A program made the position numbers and the translations under genes. 64,000 bases of DNA from Ascidia mentula (Eukaryota > Chordata > Ascidiacea > Phlebobranchia > Ascidiidae), in the NCBI GenBank assembly GCA_947561715.1, contig OX387197.1, forward strand, positions 23,214,266 to 23,278,265, written 5' to 3'. The notes under the pieces are model-generated. The model searched no databases, was not told the DNA's origin, and worked only from the letters and a program-made list of their open reading frames with translations. Below are positions 24,070 to 36,812 of this stretch, piece by piece. Position 1 is the stretch's first letter; each line of letters starts with the position of its first letter.

Positions 24070-27000
24070 CTAAAAAAAGAAAATATGTTTAAAAACATGC
24101 AACTATATAGTTATATAGGATGCGGGTTACGAGCTAAATAATGTTGTCAACATTGGAATTGATCTATTTGTGAACTCTTTAAATCTAGGACAGAAATTAG
24201 TTATCAGAGCTGTTTTTTTTTATTCAAATACATTCACTGCGTCAAATTTGAGGAAAACCAATCAAAAGTTAAAAATTTCCACTGGGCGGTTGTAAAACAA
24301 CCATAACTCTCGGAAGCCATTGCATCACTTGCTATTAAATTTTACAAGGGAAACTTTATTAAATTAAATTACAATGGAAAGTGTGAACAAAACGTCCAGT
24401 GCGTGACGTGGCAGAATTTGGCGGGAAATTAACAGGAGTTCGCTCGGAAGATGAACTCTCATCGACACTGGAACGGAAGTCTGCGTCCAACTTTTTGTGG
24501 ACAATGCGTGGAAGTGTTACCCTGATTGCATATTTGCATGCTAATTTCCCTTCGGGGATGATAGAACGTGTCAAATTACCACACAATGCTGACGTCATTG
24601 GAGCGATGTAAAAGCAATATCAAAGGCAAACGACCGTTCGGATAGTGCTAGAGATTACCATAACAATTTGGAATGTACGAAAAATGTTGTTTGCTTTGAA
24701 AACAAAATGCAAAATTTAATTCATACACAACGGAAAATGTATCAATCCGTAATTTTCGTACGCCAACAGACGTGTTGTATATTTTCTTTTGCTGATATAC
24801 AAAGGCTTCATTTTTATAAAATTTTTCTCCGCGCATAAATAAAGTGAAATGCCAAAAAAGTATTAGAATTCTTAATCACGAAAACGTACACAAGCATTAT
24901 GTATATTATACATGTTAAAATCAGAGCCACAAAATTTACACAATTTAGGTAGGGGGAGTATAAACCATACGGCAAAATGGCGAATAAGGATCTTCAGAAG
25001 TTGATCTCAAAAATAAGTAAATGCGACTGATTCACCACAAACCTTGCGTACAACAATTTAACAATGCTGTAATTACGTTGTTTTACCGGTCGATCAAGTC
25101 GCAACGAGGTGGTTTTTGCCATAAAACTCTGTCTTAACGTAGTTTTTAAGGACATGAAAACCTGGTTCTTACCACTACGTTACACTGAGGGGAACTGTCA
25201 CGTTTGAAATGTTTTTTTCCCAAGTTTTAATCAATTGCGAGACTACAAAAATTTTTGAATGAAATTTTTACACACACGTAATACAGAATGTAAAAACGAG
25301 TGTTGCCATGACACCGTGATTCATCTAATCAGTACAGGGGCAGTTTGAACTTAATTTGGAAGTATAATAACCATGGCCTGCGATTCCATATTCATAATAC
25401 ACAAAAACATAATAGAAAATACTCTTTTTTGTTAATCCTTCGGGCAACTTCACCGTTGTGCTACGTAAGCGGATATGTCACGTGATCAAATTTCTCGGAA
25501 AAACGATTTTCTCGGAATCGAGTGCGATTTCGCCGGCTCGGGTTGAAACTTCACCTGCAGAGGCGACAAACCGCAAATTGCCATTTTCGACCACTCATCA
25601 AAGATACCGGTGTCTCCGCATAATGACAGCTTACCAGCAAAACGGACACAAATTGTATGTGAAACGCAGTCGCAACATTTTGTGCCGTCCGCAAAATTCT
25701 GGTAAAAACCGGATAATCTGGTTGACTGCGCGCTACATGCGAACAGCTGTGGGAAATGCGCGAAAATATGCGAACTGAACGCAGGGAGAAGAATCTACAC
25801 TGCTTGTGTGGTCGATATTAAATCATAAACTTAATTTTCAGTTTCTTTTCTTCCGAACGAATAACTAACATAATGTCCTATCCCACTTACATTGGTAAAG
25901 TAAATTTTGAAAATACGGGACCTGCGTCAGCTGAAAAAATAACGAAACATTTCGTATGAGGTGAGATTCGAACTCACGCTCTCGACACTTATAAGCGTCA
26001 AACACTTTAAAAATAAATCGTTTGCCATTAACCATGAATAGGTTGTATTACACAGTACATCATTATAGACAGAGTATTTAAACTTGCATCGTGTGTCAAA
26101 GCAACGCCACAACAAACGTTCGTTGCTTTTGAATCGCTGCAAACAAATTTTGAAAATTTGGGCAAAACCGAATCGTTGCAACCAAAAGTCGAAAAGGAAA
26201 CGTGGCGGTAGTTTGCAAGCCACCCATTAACAATGTTCACTGTCGGGTTTCCCCAGATGCTAAATGTTAATTAGATTGATCGAAAAACCGGAAGAAAGCG
26301 CACCGAACATTACTTGGGTCGTGTTCAACAAGCGTGGCCGCTCGGCGCGCCCTTGTTGCGTCACAATGCGTCGATTGTTTATGGCCACTAGTTTCCACGA
26401 AATTTGCGCCATCAACACATTATTCCTGTTCAGAGCTTTCAAAAATATTCACAACTGACGGCAAATTAACTAGATTCAATAGCTGAAATCCACAGCAATA
26501 TTTACACGATGTTAACCGAAAAAGTTAGAAATACTGCCAGCAATCTATTTCGATCCACTGTCCGCGAAGTACTTTTAATTTTAATCCACAACTTCAAGGC
26601 CAGACGATAAGGCAGAAAACAAAGGACAAGTCATAAAAGCCTTTTGTGACCACCGAGGCCCAGCCCAGATGATCGGTGGTGGATTAACTCTCAAATCAAA
26701 TTACAGACAATAGTTTTGCGGTGCCCCCAGAGGACACTGGCGCGAACTTTAGAGATGCGAACATTTAGGCATCCGGGTCGGGTTTCACGAACCGTCGATC
26801 CCACGGGCGGTTCAAGTTCGAAATTTTTAGTCGGTTTAACCACTGTTTTTAAAAAGTCTTTGGTACATTGCTATTGCTTGCTGCTCCACAAGCGCATTCA
26901 CTTTTCACCAACAAGTGTAAAACAATAAACAAAATTACAGTTCCCGACATTGTTTAAATTGGGAAGAAGATAATTTTCTGTGATAGATTAAAATAATTGA

Positions 27001-30000
27001 TTATGTTTGTAATTAAATACTGTCGCATCATCACTTTAAATTGTCAAATTTGATAAACTAGTTTTATGAGCAGACAAAGGTACGACAATATCTGCCAACG
27101 ACAAAAAATAAACACGTTTTTGCCCAGGTTACAGAAAACACCTTTTGAAGTATTGTAACAGTTAATTATCTTGTTTTACATTTTGGTTTATTTTTGTTTT
27201 GAAATAGGTTCAAGCTGCTTTACTCGCGAAGGGAAAAATAAAAACACGAGTTCTTAAATTTTCTTAAATATTTTTGAATGCGTATCTCCACATTTAATTA
27301 AACGTAAATATTTGTGGGCCGCACACACAGTTCCAAGCACTCGGACAGTCGTAGTGCGTGTTCCATTGCATTTGCCATACACTTATTTTCCCACCGACCA
27401 TAAAAACTTGAGCGCTCGACCGAGTTTAAAAGCGCCAACACACCTCCTGAGCCCCATATACCCCCTAGCACACACGTACAGTGACGCCCATTAGCAATAG
27501 TGTGGTCATTTATGCGTGAAGTACGCTGCTTCGAGTGCGCAGCGTTCGAAAATTAAGGGTAGCTCACCAACTTGGAAAGAGGCTAAACTTGAACCTCCGT
27601 GGGGTCCGTCTGACCCCCAGCAAAGGTTCAATGCACCCCCGATACAAACCATCGGCCGCAGCTTCAAAATTTTTTGGCTCGCACAGGTTTAGCGACAATT
27701 CGACTTGTTCTAGATCCAAAGTGTTGGAGCGCGGTGCGCGGATCGCGAGATTTTCTCTTGTTTCGGAAAAGAGTTCAAGGTCGAGAAGGCTTCTACCATT
27801 TTGTTCGACGGATCGCGAAACAGGATACCTACGCTGGTAGGTTTACGCACTCGCAGTGTCATGCCACTGGTATGTGGAAGCCGCACATCCACGACAGTCT
27901 TACCCCACTTCGTCTAACATGCTGACACTCTGATTTTTTTTTCAAATTTTTGGGAATTTTTTCGAAAAAAATCTTATGTCGGAATTTTTGAACTTATCCT
28001 ACAGAATCAAATCATGTAATTCATATTTAGCAATTAATCTTACATTAAAAATGTAAATATACAGAACCTAAAAACGTGAACAATCCAAAGGTAATATGCG
28101 AAGGACCAACCGGCTGGAAATTGATCATAAGAACGGAAATTGCAGCGCACGCGCAACGAAATAAAAGTAACAACAGCAGCCAAAGACTTTGACAAATGAT
28201 GTAAAATGAACAAACGGTTTTTAGGGTATTTGGCGAAACACCAATCACTCGTTGCCAGGGAGTTTGGCGCACCTGATTTTTACACGCTTCGGTGTACATG
28301 AACGTGCGCATGCGCACAACATGCACTCTCTTGAACGTCATTGGTTTTTCAAAAACTAAGGCAAATCAAAAGAAAATTTCTGAAACCACAACAAAGGTGC
28401 ATTCTATTCGCGCGGAGGGCAAGCCAGTGGTTTGCCAAATTTGCAGGGTCACAGCATATTGATTCCTTGCGGCACACCAAAGTCAGTATAATTTTTAAAT
28501 GAAGCTATTTCGTATGAAACAATACAAAGACTAATCAAAACAGATGGGCATTTCAAAATGCGTTCAAGTTTACGTAAAGAAATTGTTTCACGGCGTTCAT
28601 CAGTTTCAAATTTTGTTAGTTTATAATTATTGCCATGAAGGAAAAATTGGAATACTTTAATAATTGCATGATAGCAGCGCACACTCGCATGTACATTATT
28701 ATTAACATTAACACAACACATGCCGAAACATAAATTGTTGCTGATAGGGGAAACTTTCACGGCCCACATTTAAGAAACCTTGAACTGAGCAACACTAAAA
28801 TTGACCATACGTCTACGTTCGCAAAGGTGCAAGCAGTAAATCATGGTTTTCATACATTTATATTTACGATTCGGCAAATTGATAATTGTAGGTAACTTGA
28901 ACTGTAAGTAAGGTTTACTGTTGCCAAAGAAAATTGGGTTTGGCACAAAATATGCACAACTTACTTCACGTTCATTGGCCAACCATTTGCTTTTGAGATA
29001 AATTAATTAGCTCGCAGTAAGTTTGCATTGTTTAAAATTAAAGCTTGCGGGTGGACACAAATTGCCTCGGCATCAAAAATTTATGGACGCTCGCCGAGAC
29101 AATTTAATAAGCAGACACAAGAGGGAAGTTAAAAGGACGAAATTAATGCTCTATTTGTCAACTTTTTGTACAGCAGACTGGTACTTCGTAATGACTGTGG
29201 GTAATGTTTTTTTACCCAACTTTTTTATAACTCTAGGGGTCAAAGGCAAGTTTTCCACTAAAACTTGCCTGTTTTGAAAACTTCGAATCAAATTTGTGCA
29301 GAGACAATAAAAGTTATTTAAGTTGTGTGTGTGTGTGTGTGATTTTCAAAAATTTATTTCAAAAAAAAGAGAATACATTTGTCAAATACTGCGAAGAGAA
29401 GGCTTTTGGGGTTATGGGATTTTTGGGTTTAGAGTGGGTTGGGGGTTGTGGAGTTAAAGCAAGTGACTTTGCATGTGTTTTTAGGTATAACCTGTGTCAG
29501 ACCTTGCGGTTGGAAGATAAGATGCTAAGAAAACACTTTTGATAGGTAACAAACACCAAACTAAGGACAAGAGCTGGCCGTGTGGTTTGTTTGTAACCGC
29601 GTCAACTTCTTGTCGCAGAGTTTTTGTCCAAAGAGTTTGGTTTTGGAATGCTTAATTTGAAAGGAATTTGCGGAACGGTCGTTCGTTCTGTTGCTTTAGG
29701 CAATCCGCAATGGAAACAGTCGCAAAATAAAAAACGTCAGCAAACGTAATTTAGCTTTCGCATGCAACAAGCATAAGCGCCACAACAACATTCCAGCATT
29801 TGCAGATTCTTGGCTCGCAACCTTTTATAGGAAACATATTTTCATAATTACAATTCTTATATTTCTAGTTGCCAAAAAATCATTTTGATATCTATTTCAA
29901 CATCCTGGAAACCATTGGAAGCAAATGCAACGGCGTTAAAAATATGGTGCCTTTAAAGACCCCGAGGTTTACATTTCAATCCCACAAAGGGCGGTATGAC

Positions 30001-33000
30001 GTGAGAATCGACATTGTTGCGTTTTCTATTTTCATTCGCGCGCTTTTTAAACGTGGCAACAATCGCTTGGGTTGAGGAATCAATACTGGCCGTTATGTAT
30101 TCGACGAATCGAAACGAAATAAGCACGACCTAAGCTGCTTTTAACAATTTTTCGGAGCTTGCTTTCAGTTACGAGCCAGCGTTTGCATAGGGCAGGTGTG
30201 CAGCCGACGTGTTAGGCTTATTCCGATGCTTTTATGTTGAAATCTTTCGCCGATTTAAAATGTCACAGCGGGGACGTTTTCGATTCAGTCCAAGACGAAA
30301 AGTTGTTGGGAACAAGTGAATTGGGAGGGGTTATTGAAATGTTTGTATTCAGCATTGAAACGGTTTTCAATATTGCCAAGGGGATGGTTTTTCCCGGTGC
30401 AACTTATATTGTGTTATCGACTGTTGGGGAACGATAATAGCTAGTGTGAAATAAAGCGCTGAAATAATGCGGGCCAAGGAAAAGAATACCTAAAGGCACA
30501 GTTGTAAATTCAAAAAGCGGCACAATGATCTTGGTGTTTCTAATCTTGGTCTTGGAACATCTTACAGTTACCATTCAGTTAAACATCCAAGCAATTGAAA
30601 GAAAATCCTTGGGAAACTAAAATACTGACAGACAATTCACCCAAATTACGACTTGGACAAAACAAAATCACCAAACCGCATACGTTACACATCGAATAAT
30701 TGAAAAAGTTTCGAAACATGCCTCATTTCTTCACTTATAGTTGCTAATATTTTACCTTTACAAGATTCCTCCCTCAGCGCGTCTTCCTCCTCTCTTCCGT
30801 TCTCGTCCGCGGCTGCTAAAAAAGTTCAGGGCTTGAAAATCAGTTTTGTGATTTCAGTTTACTTGTGACTTCACAATTATTGTCACATCAATGCATAAAA
30901 AGAAGTTTTCCTCACATATATTTTGACAGTAAAACATGCTTTTGAACATTGCGTGATAATCACCACAAGAGCAGACAAAAAGGCTATGTGACGTCATAAA
31001 TACCTTCTTCTTTGACGTAATTGGCAAGATAAAGGTCAAGTTCCTTGACTGTGACGCTAATGTGGTATGGCTGGACGCAAAGACCGGCATTCTGGCCACA
31101 CGAGTGCGCTTTCGACAATCGCTCTCCGTCGGTCGATTCGAGGGGAAGCCCCCGAAATAAGATAATCATCACCAGGTCGAGGCGCCAGACCTGCAAAGAA
31201 TATTGGTAGTAATTTGTTTCGAAAGATGGAATATGTATAGTAAAGTCATTGCTCCGTACGCTTAACTATAATTGAAAAAATACAATAGGTTGCGGACAGA
31301 TGTAACGGCCGACACTTTTAACTTACTCAAAGTCGACGTCCCTGTGCATTTTTGTGAGAAATTTTCCCACAAAATCTCAGAAACTTCAAGTCAAATTCAA
31401 ATCTACCAATGAAATTTGTCAAGTACATGCTCACGACATCAACCGTTACAATACGGATGAGCACGTGTAAAAGATCGGTTACGTGTCATTTGATGTAAAC
31501 TGATCCGATCTAATTAGGAAGTGCGTGATTCCGCGAGAGTTTAACGAATGGGGCGCTACTAAAAATAAAAACTTGCAGCAGCCGAATTGTTAGCAGGACT
31601 ACGGAATGTTGGAAGTGCTTCTGGTTACCACGACAACCCAGGAAACCTGTTCTGATAGGCGATGAAGTCTCACGTGGGAACGTCTTAGGGTCCGACATGT
31701 GGAGCACTTTACCGGAAAACCGGAGGAGAATTTGGGGACAAGATAACAGTCGTTTTAAAACTGTACAGATCTTCCACTTTCAATTACATGTGATTATGCT
31801 GTAACTTGTCTTGTAACTCTCCAATACACATGTTTTTTTAATATTTGCTGGACATCAGTATATTAAATTATGAAAGACGACAAGGAGTTAAGTCCTTTTT
31901 TACCAATTAACAAAATAATCAACGAGATAGGTTTTTGAATACGAAAATTGTGCCTCGTTCTTTTGATTTCCAAAAGCGTCGACTCCAAAGTGAAACCTAC
32001 AGCTCTACGATAATTAACCGAAAACATCAGTCATTTGTGTTCAGCATGATTATGGGTTTAAGTGCAACCCAAATACTTCATTTGAAAAAATAACTGCAGT
32101 AGACTCGCATAAGCACATTTGCATTGATCCTTGTTACTAAACTAACAATTAAAAATCGATAATTAAATTTCGCGTGCCCTCAGACCAGAGCGACGCGGTC
32201 GCGCGTACGGTCATTGTGACGTCGTGTTTGTGCGTTGTGACGTCTCCTGGCGTTGCCACAAATATCGACGCTGGCATTGGCAGGCTGTCGCGAGTCAGGT
32301 GACAGGTGTCACTAGCGGATGACACCATCCTGGCACCCATGACCACTCTGCCACGAGAAGTGTCAGTGTCTAAAAAGGTTGGTTAGCGGATTGCGCATAG
32401 TAATGTTCCCGAAGTAGTGTCACCAACAGGAATATTTTAACGTTGATTTGGTTTGTTTGCAAATGGATGTAATTTCATATATCAAAATGTTTCTTGCATA
32501 CATCGTGGGTACGTTTCAAATGGAAGTATCTTAATGTTCTTTACATTGACACTTAACTGGAGCAAATAAAATTAACTCTTACAGAAGGACATGGCACCAA
32601 ACACTCAAATAAGGAAGGGTGATGGCATACAACACTTGACAGTTTCCGTTCGAAAACGGACGACGATCTGAGGGTTCGGAAGTCCTTTTCCGTCAAGACA
32701 CCCCCATTACCCTTATACAAAGCCCCAACACTCTGCTCGAGAAACTCAGGTATTTTGATGATCGCCGCGAGACACGAAAAATACATCAAGCACTTGAGAG
32801 GGTGCAGCGCGCGAAGGTTCAAGTTTCCAATTTAGCGTCGATTCTTGTAATGAAAATCAAGACCCCCATTGTTCGGGGGCAAGTGGGTTCTCTAAATTGG
32901 GGTAATTGGGTCGACGCAAAACTTCGAAACCGGTGTTTGCATTTTATGACGTCGCCGTAATGGGGTGTTACGAAATCAAGCGGAAAATGTCGTATTCTTG

Positions 33001-36000
33001 TTCATCCAACAACCAATTGTGTATAAAAACTGCAGAAAACTATCGTGACTTTGTCTGTCGGGCAAATTTATTGTTACATTTATCAATTCAATAATGGTGT
33101 GACTATAATGCCCACAAACAATTTCAACACAGAATTATGTCCGTTCAATAACCCCCAATAAAAGCACCTATTTGTACAAAGGTAGTTGTTACGTCACAAG
33201 GACACACGGTTGTGTAACGCTTACGCAAGACTGCACAGTTGGGGGCGTGTCGTTAGGATCCGATGTATTTTATGATAAAAACGCCTGAGGGACAAAGTGT
33301 TATCAGCTACTTGTTGCGTAACAAACAATGATTTATGTCTCGCTAGGACATCGTTTTATAACAGGGGTTAAAATGAGTTCCTAATATCACGTGATACCTC
33401 CGCTTCATTAAACCAAGGCGTTTTGGATTATATAACATAGATGTATAACAGGGTTTCTTACAAGACCTCGAACCCGTCGCTTTTGTTTTTCGGTAGCAAA
33501 TAATTATTGAGGAACATATGTTTATTATTCTTATTTGGTATTTCTAGATCGAGTGAACATAGACCAGCCGTGTTCTCGTATATTTAATGGTTTTTTTTAA
33601 CATAAACTGTTTAGTAAATTTTGTTCTCACCTCTGCTCGGATAAGGAGACAAGTGCCAAAGGAAATGTTCTATGGTGCAATCAATTCAAAAACAGAATTT
33701 TAATTTTTTTTCGAAACAAGAAATTAACGTAACAACCGCAGTGTTCGACGAAGCCACAACTCTCGATACAAAAATTTAAAGCCGACAATTAAAATGAAAC
33801 AAACAATTTTCAAAAATCCGTTACACAGGCTACGCGAAATAATCCTGCACGTGTGCTTAATGGTTACAAATGCGAATTTTAAATGGGTCGGTCGTCTGTT
33901 GGGAATACCGTACGATGTCGTTTTGACGAATTAGTGTTAATATCGCCCTTTTAAAATCATTCCCGTACAGTTCCACCCTAATTCCATGTGTCAGGCCCAC
34001 CCTCCCCGTTGTTCATTAATAATGGAAGTAGCGCGATCTGCTATTCCAACCTTGACGCTAATTTAACCCACGTGACACAAGCCGCTACCTCCCCACCTTT
34101 TGCCAAACCGCCCTTTCCCCCCCAGCCGACCATCGCGCGAGCCTCACGCGCCCGCTTCCGTCTTTGAGGGGTTGATAAGCAAATTTGGTGCTCCTGTAAT
34201 CAATAAATGTGTGATTGCTCGAATACCCACCGACACAATCAGCTCGAAGGTTTCGGCCGTGCAGCAATGCCCACTTAGACATGACAAGCCGTTTCACGTC
34301 GCTTTCATGCTAGTTGGTTACTTTGTTCGAGGGCAAAGATAGATAGTTTAATCGCATAGAACCGTTTCTTCACACCAAACTTCCAAAAACTTCATTTTGA
34401 CGGAATTTTTTAACGCTTTATATGATCACATCGCGGTTTGTCCTGCTGATTTCGAACACAAAATTAAACTGTTAGATTGTGACGCAATAGAGGTTATAAT
34501 AAGAAAACATGGTCTGTCGCACTCTTACGCTTGAGTAAATCCCAAGAAGGCTAGACATTTGTTTTAGGAACACATAACGGACGCCAGTAAAAATAATCCC
34601 AAAAATGATGCAATCTTTGGCGCCATAACTTACGCAACATATAGTAACTATCACATGACAGCAATGATTTGTTGAAAGGAATTTAATTAGTTTGAAAACA
34701 GAGAAATCACAATATTTTTCCTAGATCCTAAATCAATGCATGACGGCTGTTACATAACAACGACGACTTTGACGCAACAACACTATTGTTATTTGTCTTA
34801 TGTATGCAAATCAAACTTAAAATCGTCTAGGGAGTTAAGTCCAAGTTTGGTTGTTTTAATTTTAGACCTTGAACGTCTGCGACCCTTAAACAACTCGTGG
34901 TAGTAAATTGCTGCAAACCCATGACGTTTTCGGCTAAATTGTCAACTGCTAAAGACATTAGTTGTTTGTTGCGTAACAATGGCATCTTATCACGACCTTC
35001 TTGCCTTAATTGCAGCAAAGACAACCAATACCACTTATGCTCAAAAGTTCTTGCAAAAAGTGATACCTACGACTGGCCTAGATTGCTGCTAAATCATCCA
35101 ACCAAGATTCTATTTGAATAAGCATACTGATGATACCATATAGGCGAAATATATAACTTATAAAAACAATATCTCGGATGATTTAGCAACAATCTAGGCC
35201 AGTCCTAGGAATCACTTTTTGCTTCATAAACATTCGGTTGTTTTCCTTTAAATCATCTACCTTGTCGGCTTGACGTAAGCAGTCGATCCGGCGAATCTTT
35301 CCTTTCTGATCCGGATTCGAGAGGATGCAACACACCGACTTCTTCCCAGTGATGGTGAGGACGAAATCCTCTCTGTACTCCGGGCGGATGTCCTTCCGGA
35401 GCTTGGCTAAAAGTCGCGACGCCCATTTCTGTTTGACCTCCGGCTTTTCGCGGAGGAGTTCCTCCTTGACTGCTCGCTCTTCCGTCGGACTCATCCTCTT
35501 CTCGTGCTTCTTGAAGTATTTCCTCTTCCTGGCTTGGAGGTTAAACCATGTGTACGCGAAACTCTTCACGTGCGGCATCAACGCTTCGATGAAAGGGTGG
35601 AACTCATCCTAAAATCAAAAGGAAATAGTTTGTAATGAAGCAAAATTATCAAATTGTAGTTAAATATATATTTTATGTGTTAAGTTGAAGGTTCTGCTCT
35701 CACCAAATAACCCAAGCGCCGGCACCGTTTTGTCCGAAATATACCTGTATTGAGCAGAACGAATACGGGGGTGCGTCGTACGCTAACATGGCCTGTGCAG
35801 TGGAGGGACAAATGCCGGGGCGGGCGCCCACAACCTGGTGTCGGTGTCTCGGATACGGAAAGGTAGAAGATGACGCAAACGAGTCGGAAGCAAGTCTGGC
35901 AGAGCGATGAGCAAAGTTGCTGCTGGATTGCATTGGGCCGTACCCCCCATGCTTGTCCAACCCCCCCTCGCCGTACTGATGACCGGGGTTTGACACAAAC

Positions 36001-36812
36001 GCGGCCGGGTTAGGGAGGAATTGTGGGTAACGTTGAGCGGCTGCAGCGGCAGCCACAGCGGCTACGTTAAAGTTATCCGACGAGGAAGTCCCGGCTCCTA
36101 AATTTCCCACAAAGTTCTGCAGAAACTGGGAGTGTCGATGCTGGGGGAAGAAGACTCCCTGATGCTGGGCAGAAGACACCACGTCGCTTGCATCCAGCGC
36201 GCAGTCGGAGCGCTCATCCAGGGAGGAGTGAGGACGCGGGCGCAGGGAGTTGTACGGGTCCTCCTTGAGGCTCCAGGACCTCTGGAAGTGATGATGACTC
36301 CCGCCTCCTGACGAGCTCGACTGCAGATCGCTGTGGGGAAAAATGGCTCCAGCCGTGTCCACACTTCCAGCGCTATAGCTTCTTCTCACCGTGTCGTGGT
36401 GGTTGTGGATAGTCTGTACCAAGTTTGGCCACGTGCTCGTCTCTACAGATTCGGGCACTTGGTGACAGTGCTGAGCAGAAAGTCCTTCGGACTCTTCAGT
36501 CAAATTAGCATCTGGAATGCGACACTGGATGCGTTGAAGGCCTCGAGAGAGAGACCCAGATAGTACGGACGAGGAATGGCGCCTTCCGATGATGCTGATT
36601 GGCCCAGCAAGAGATATGTGCGCGTGGCGGGCGAAACTATCCGGTTCAACACCGTCTAAAATTTGGTTTCTGTGAGCGCAAGGCTCATTGAAATATTGTC
36701 CGGTCGGGTTATTGAGTAGAGGGTCGGCACAAATTCCAACAGCTGTGGTCATCACACAAACAGCTATCTCGCTTTCCTGTGTTTGCTTGATAGCACTTTT
36801 ACATATCAGCAC
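21631..36812 (-). CDS. NFI: Nuclear factor I (NFI/CTF) transcription factor
   Basis: Exons in gene order: 35745-36812, 35261-35608, 31004-31190, 30756-30815, 23998-24069, 23714-23849, 23423-23553, 22939-23025, 22767-22832, 22506-22717, 22093-22361, 21631-21785. The product is about 930 residues, much longer than vertebrate NFI (about 450-570). Exons 2-3 form the MH1-like NFI DNA-binding and dimerisation domain, with hallmark stretches [48 protein letters not shown] and [20 protein letters not shown]. The conserved cysteines are present (VCCILSN, RIDCLRQ, LCVQPYH). Exon 5 holds [13 protein letters not shown], equivalent to vertebrate TSGVFSVTELIQV; later exons are the Pro/Ser/His-rich activation region. 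NFI binds TTGGC(N5)GCCAA as a dimer and both activates and represses. All joins keep frame except exons 10 to 11. One ortholog set (NFIA/B/C/X) exists in vertebrates; I cannot say which member this is closest to. Confidence 0.93.
24070..30755 (-). other. Long NFI intron 4 (6.7 kb)
   Basis: This intron joins exon 4 (REESCK) to exon 5 ([12 protein letters not shown]) in phase 1. No NFI-like exon is visible inside. It holds a (TG)9 microsatellite at 29324-29341 and a hairpin at 29244-29270. A GC-rich stretch at 27.3-27.9 kb has open frames on both strands but no recognisable protein. In a gene of this type the intron is a likely home for enhancers, which cannot be told from the sequence alone. 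Confidence 0.6.
29244..29270. repeat. Perfect 11-bp hairpin with 5-base loop
   Basis: AGGCAAGTTTT at 29244-29254 is matched by its exact reverse complement at 29260-29270. It lies in NFI intron 4. A strong short stem-loop; function unknown. Confidence 0.8.
31191..35260 (-). other. NFI intron 2 (4.1 kb)
   Basis: The intron separates the two DNA-binding-domain exons, phase 0 on both sides. No convincing exon lies inside. A minus-strand frame at 32149-32370 is preceded by a T-rich AG but ends in a stop and matches nothing. A 170-base foldback structure near the donor is listed separately. Confidence 0.65.
35053..35222. repeat. Intronic foldback repeat, 47-bp arms
   Basis: 35053-35099 and 35176-35222 are reverse complements at 44 of 47 positions, separated by 76 bases. 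In the NFI transcript this forms a long stem-loop starting 38 nucleotides after the exon 2 donor. It may be a small foldback transposon (no clear target duplication seen) or a splicing-related structure. Confidence 0.85.
35261..35608 (-). CDS. NFI: NFI exon 2, core of DNA-binding domain
   Basis: Exactly 116 codons between a TTTTGATTTTAG acceptor and an AAG|GTAGAT donor, phase 0 at both ends. It starts [10 protein letters not shown] and ends CLRQADK. Vertebrate genes encode this exon and the next as one large exon; here an intron of about 4.1 kb splits ADK from VWRLDLVM. Conservation with vertebrate NFI is close to residue-for-residue, so function as a DNA-binding module is expected. Confidence 0.95.
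35745..36812 (-). CDS. NFI: NFI exon 1: long novel N-terminal extension
   Basis: This exon encodes up to 356 residues before the DNA-binding domain, low complexity and rich in Ser, His, Gln and Ala (for example an alanine run near 36040). The last residues, PYSFCSIQ, align with the short YSPLCLTQ N-terminus of vertebrate NFI, and the donor CAG|GTATAT at 35744 joins exon 2 ([10 protein letters not shown]) in phase 0 exactly as in vertebrates. The open frame continues past that donor to a stop at 35700, which is intron. The start could be the first ATG (36812) or the one 20 codons later (36752, MTTAVGIC). An untranslated upstream exon is possible. Confidence 0.75.

Noticed and set aside
25950-26015. 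tRNA-like T arm (GTGAGTTCGAATCTCAC on the minus strand) with a TTATAAG loop upstream
   Set aside because: The anticodon stem and A box do not fit a tRNA and the acceptor stem has no 5' partner. At most a degenerate tRNA-derived repeat.
27312-27925. GC-rich stretch with overlapping frames on both strands
   Set aside because: No recognisable protein, splice sites or repeat ends. Possibly an old repeat, not supportable.
32149-32370. Minus-strand frame after a T-rich AG inside NFI intron 2
   Set aside because: NFI exons 2 and 3 join perfectly without it, it ends in a stop and matches nothing.
35700-35744. Continuation of the NFI exon 1 frame to a stop
   Set aside because: The CAG|GTATAT donor gives exact homology and phase with exon 2, so this stretch is intron.
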